The notes beneath the pieces are model-generated. The model was not told the origin of the DNA and did not search any database. It worked only from the letters and a program-made list of their open reading frames with translations. 41,420 bases of DNA, taken from positions 1 through 41,420 of IMG/VR virus record IMGVR_UViG_3300035564_000042; one strand, written 5' to 3'. Positions within the stretch are counted from its first letter, which is position 1; every line of letters starts with the position of its first letter. The DNA comes from a virus. A program made the translations under genes and the position numbers. Shown here in pieces: positions 39,608-41,420 of the stretch.

Positions 39608-40822
39608 ATGGACGAATTAAAGAAACTCATCGAAGCAATGGGCCGTGCCTTTGAGGAATTCAAGGCGGCGAATGATACACGGATCAAGCAGATCGAAGCA
39701 AGGGGCCATGCTGATCCGCTCCTCGTCGAGAAAGTAGACAAAATCAATGCCGCGGTCGGGGAGTTCGCGGCTTTGAAGCGGCAACTTGAGGCAATCGAAA
39801 CGGCTGTCGCCCGCACTCAGTTCTCCGGAGGCGGGTCAAGCAAAACCAATCCTGCAATAGCGGCCTATGCGGCAGCCCATAACAAGTGGCTCCGCACGGG
39901 AGCCGATGCCGGTCTCCGGGATCTCGCAATCCAGGCGGCCATGACCACGCAGGACGACACGGCGGGCGGCTTCCTGGTCTCCGATCCGGTTCATGGCCCC
40001 ATGAAAGAAGTCCTGAGCTTGATATCTCAGATGCGGTCCTTGGCAACCGTCATTTCCATCGGAACTTCGGAATACAAGGCCCTTGTGGACCAGTTGGGGG
40101 AGACCTCCGAGGATGCAAGCGAAACCAGCACACGAGCCGAAACCGATACGCCGGGTCTCAAGGAAATCTCCATTGTCCCGCAGGAAATGGACGCAACGCC
40201 GAAGGTTACACAGACCATGCTCGATGATGCGGCATTCGACATTGAGGCTTATGTCGGGCGCTTCCTGGGGCGTACCTTCGCCAAGCGTGAGGGGACGTGG
40301 TTTTGGGAAGGGTCGGGCGTCAAACAGGCGAAGGGAATCAGTGCCTATACCATGATCGCTAACGCCTCCTATGCCTGGGGGAAAGTCGGCTATGTTGTCG
40401 GCGGCCATGCAACGTTGTTGAACAAGGCCGATGCTCTGATCGAACTCCAGCATGCCCTCAAGAGGCCTTATCGCGCCGGATCGACGTTCCTGATGAACGA
40501 TACGACCCTCCTGGCCATTCGCAAGCTCAAGGATGGTGAGGGAAATTATCTGTGGCGGCCCGGTCTGGAGCAGGGTGCTTCCGAAACCCTCCTCGGCAAA
40601 CCAGTTGCCATTGATGATTTTGTCGATGACATCGGGGCCAACACGTATCCGATCTGGTATGCCAATTTCAAAGAGGCTTATCTGATCGTGGACCGCATGG
40701 GTGTGCGGATGCTGCGTGATCCTTACACGGCGGCACCTTACGTGAAGTTCTACACCACGAAGCGGGTTGGCGGCGGGATTCAGATGTATGAGGCAATCAA
40801 GGCACTTAAGATTTCCGTCTAA
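39608..40822 (+). CDS. Major capsid protein (HK97 fold)
   Basis: 404 aa. Residues 1-75 are a coiled-coil delta/scaffold domain (ELKKLIEAMGRAFEEFKAAN), expected to be cut off, probably in the stretch around residues 75-110. The fold begins near 110 with AAMTTQDDTAGGFLVSD, and its P-domain and A-domain blocks include TVISIGTSEYKALVDQLG, YVGRFLGRTFAKREGTWFW, and MNDTTLLAIRKLKDGEGNYL then PVAIDDFVDDI. Strong AGGAGG ribosome site. Followed by a hairpin, in line with high expression. Confidence 0.95.
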   Translation: MDELKKLIEAMGRAFEEFKAANDTRIKQIEARGHADPLLVEKVDKINAAVGEFAALKRQLEAIETAVARTQFSGGGSSKTNPAIAAYAAAHNKWLRTGADAGLRDLAIQAAMTTQDDTAGGFLVSDPVHGPMKEVLSLISQMRSLATVISIGTSEYKALVDQLGETSEDASETSTRAETDTPGLKEISIVPQEMDATPKVTQTMLDDAAFDIEAYVGRFLGRTFAKREGTWFWEGSGVKQAKGISAYTMIANASYAWGKVGYVVGGHATLLNKADALIELQHALKRPYRAGSTFLMNDTTLLAIRKLKDGEGNYLWRPGLEQGASETLLGKPVAIDDFVDDIGANTYPIWYANFKEAYLIVDRMGVRMLRDPYTAAPYVKFYTTKRVGGGIQMYEAIKALKISV

Positions 40823-40845
40823 GCGTAAAAGGACCACTTTACAGG

Positions 40846-40865
40846 GGCGGGGATAACTCCCCGCC
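40846..40865 (+). terminator. Hairpin after major capsid gene
   Basis: Perfect 8-bp stem GGCGGGGA/TCCCCGCC with a TAAC tetraloop, 23 bases after the capsid stop. No T-run. Likely a partial terminator or mRNA-stabilising element. Confidence 0.65.
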
Positions 40866-40895
40866 GCCCACAACCCAAAATTGGAGGATACGAAA

Positions 40896-41336
40896 ATGAA
40901 AGACCTTTATAACCATATCAAGACGATCCAGGCAGTCGAACCCTTTAAGGTTCTGGATGCCACCGTCCCCACAACGGTCGAGATTGACCTCGCCGGGTTC
41001 AATTCGGCAGTCATCGAAATAAGTCATGCCGAAAAGCCGGTGGGGGATACCGGAACCATCGATGTGACCCTTACCCATGCCGATGATGACGGAACCGGCG
41101 TGGCCGGATCTTATACCGCCGTTGCGGCGGCAGATGTCCAGGGCGTGACACCTGTAGCCGGAGTCATTCTGAACCTCGCAACTGCGTTAGTGGCGAAAGC
41201 CATTCACAGGGTCGGCTATATCGGCGGAAAGCGGTTCATCAAAGCCGCCGTGACGGAAACCGGGTCGAATGCGACCGGCACGCTCATGTCGATTACGATC
41301 ATCAAGGGGCATCCTCTGGATGCACCGCCCCTGTAA
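40896..41336 (+). CDS. Capsid-associated (decoration-like) protein
   Basis: 146 aa. ATG 40896 is preceded by GGAGG at 40883-40887; an in-frame TTG at 40881 would overlap that site. Beta-rich with Gly/Thr/Val runs (TVPTTVEIDLAGFNSAVIEI; TGTIDVTLTHADDDGTGV; GTLMSITIIKGHPL). This form is frequent directly after HK97-type capsid genes, and such proteins often stabilise or decorate the shell. Its last 39 bases are repeated at the window start because of circular closure. Confidence 0.65.
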   Translation: MKDLYNHIKTIQAVEPFKVLDATVPTTVEIDLAGFNSAVIEISHAEKPVGDTGTIDVTLTHADDDGTGVAGSYTAVAAADVQGVTPVAGVILNLATALVAKAIHRVGYIGGKRFIKAAVTETGSNATGTLMSITIIKGHPLDAPPL

Positions 41337-41420
41337 CCTTAACCGTCCCTTTTAGTAGGGTAGGAGGCCGGGGCTTCTCCGGCCCCGGCCTCTGTAACCA
41401 ACGGAGATGGAGGATTGAAA
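41298..41420. repeat. Terminal direct repeat (right copy)
   Basis: Exact copy of bases 1-123. It joins the capsid-associated gene ending at 41336 to the decoration/fibre gene starting at 125, so gene order continues across the window ends. The right copy lies inside an intact gene and the left copy holds only that gene's 3' end. Confidence 0.95.
41364..41392 (+). terminator. GC-rich hairpin after capsid-associated gene (right copy)
   Basis: Same 11-bp stem and 7-base loop as at 67-95, in the right terminal copy, 27 bases after the stop at 41336. Confidence 0.6.

Noticed and set aside
39836-40873. 345-codon open frame on the minus strand across the capsid gene
   Set aside because: It is antisense to an unmistakable HK97 capsid gene, its product is rich in His/Gly/Arg without domain pattern, and no minus-strand gene has supporting context.
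1-41420. Lysogeny functions
   Set aside because: No integrase, transposase, ParAB or divergent repressor promoters seen. Two HTH proteins (19841, 37019) alone do not prove a temperate lifestyle.
1-41420. Diversity-generating retroelement
   Set aside because: No reverse transcriptase frame and no template/variable repeat pair was noticed, despite repeated motifs in the tail-tip genes.
1-41420. tRNA genes and CRISPR arrays
   Set aside because: No cloverleaf-like segment with a 3' acceptor or T-loop GTTCRANNC context was convincing, and no regularly spaced repeats occur; the short GTTCAAA cluster at 34886-34938 lacks any tRNA context.

Overview
The window is a complete, single-strand-coded tailed-phage genome. 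The first 123 bases are repeated exactly at the end (1-123 = 41298-41420), so the sequence closes to a circle of 41,297 bp. Every gene I can support reads on the + strand, and no stretch over about 135 bases lacks a gene. The virion genes are of HK97 type: Terminase_1-like large subunit, HK97 portal, ClpP-like protease, HK97-fold capsid. The tail tape measure, the lambda G/GT-type frameshifted chaperone and the connector set point to a long-tailed siphovirus. I see no integrase, excisionase pair, classical repressor divergon, DNA polymerase, tRNA or CRISPR array. The host is probably a Gram-negative bacterium: there are Sec and lipoprotein-like signals and a SleB-type hydrolase. Two Fe-S radical-SAM proteins make an anaerobic host plausible, for example Desulfobacterota. 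The host call is inference only.

Layout, read around the circle. Packaging and head (34528-41336): HNH nuclease, small and large terminase, portal, protease, capsid and a capsid-associated protein; the circle then continues at base 125 with a beta-repeat decoration/fibre protein. Next comes an unusual 8 kb insert (814-8367) between the capsid genes and the head-tail connectors. It holds four consecutive proteins with N-terminal signal peptides, including a 555-aa parallel beta-helix, then membrane proteins, a propeller-like protein, a lysis cassette (SleB-type hydrolase, holin-like proteins) and a papain-like hydrolase. Connectors and tail follow (8376-19765): adaptor, head closure, tail terminator, major tail protein, frameshifted chaperones, HK97 gp10-like protein, tape measure, distal tail and hub proteins with discoidin and Fn3-like domains, and a receptor-binding fibre.

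The accessory region starts at 19841 with an HTH-signal-SGNH esterase fusion. Its core is a 734-aa protein that joins a radical-SAM-like domain, a GNAT (Mom-like) domain and a DNA methyltransferase domain (21419-23623). A cytosine-C5 methyltransferase follows, and a second long reading frame overlaps almost all of it. Together these look like a DNA (hyper)modification module and are the most interesting part of the window. Small Zn-ribbon and membrane proteins follow, with clear scars of duplication: split copies of one small gene bracket dcm and the next ORF, and a 77-bp perfect direct repeat has produced a truncated paralogue.

Replication and recombination genes fill 26901-34169: a single-strand-annealing-like protein, a PD-(D/E)XK nuclease, a second radical-SAM protein, a coiled-coil protein, an SF2 helicase, a DUF1064 nuclease-like protein and a DnaD-like replication protein. 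The phage evidently relies on the host replicase. Start and stop codons overlap throughout (ATGA, TAATG), so long polycistronic transcripts with translational coupling are likely. GC-rich hairpins after the capsid-region genes may set expression levels.
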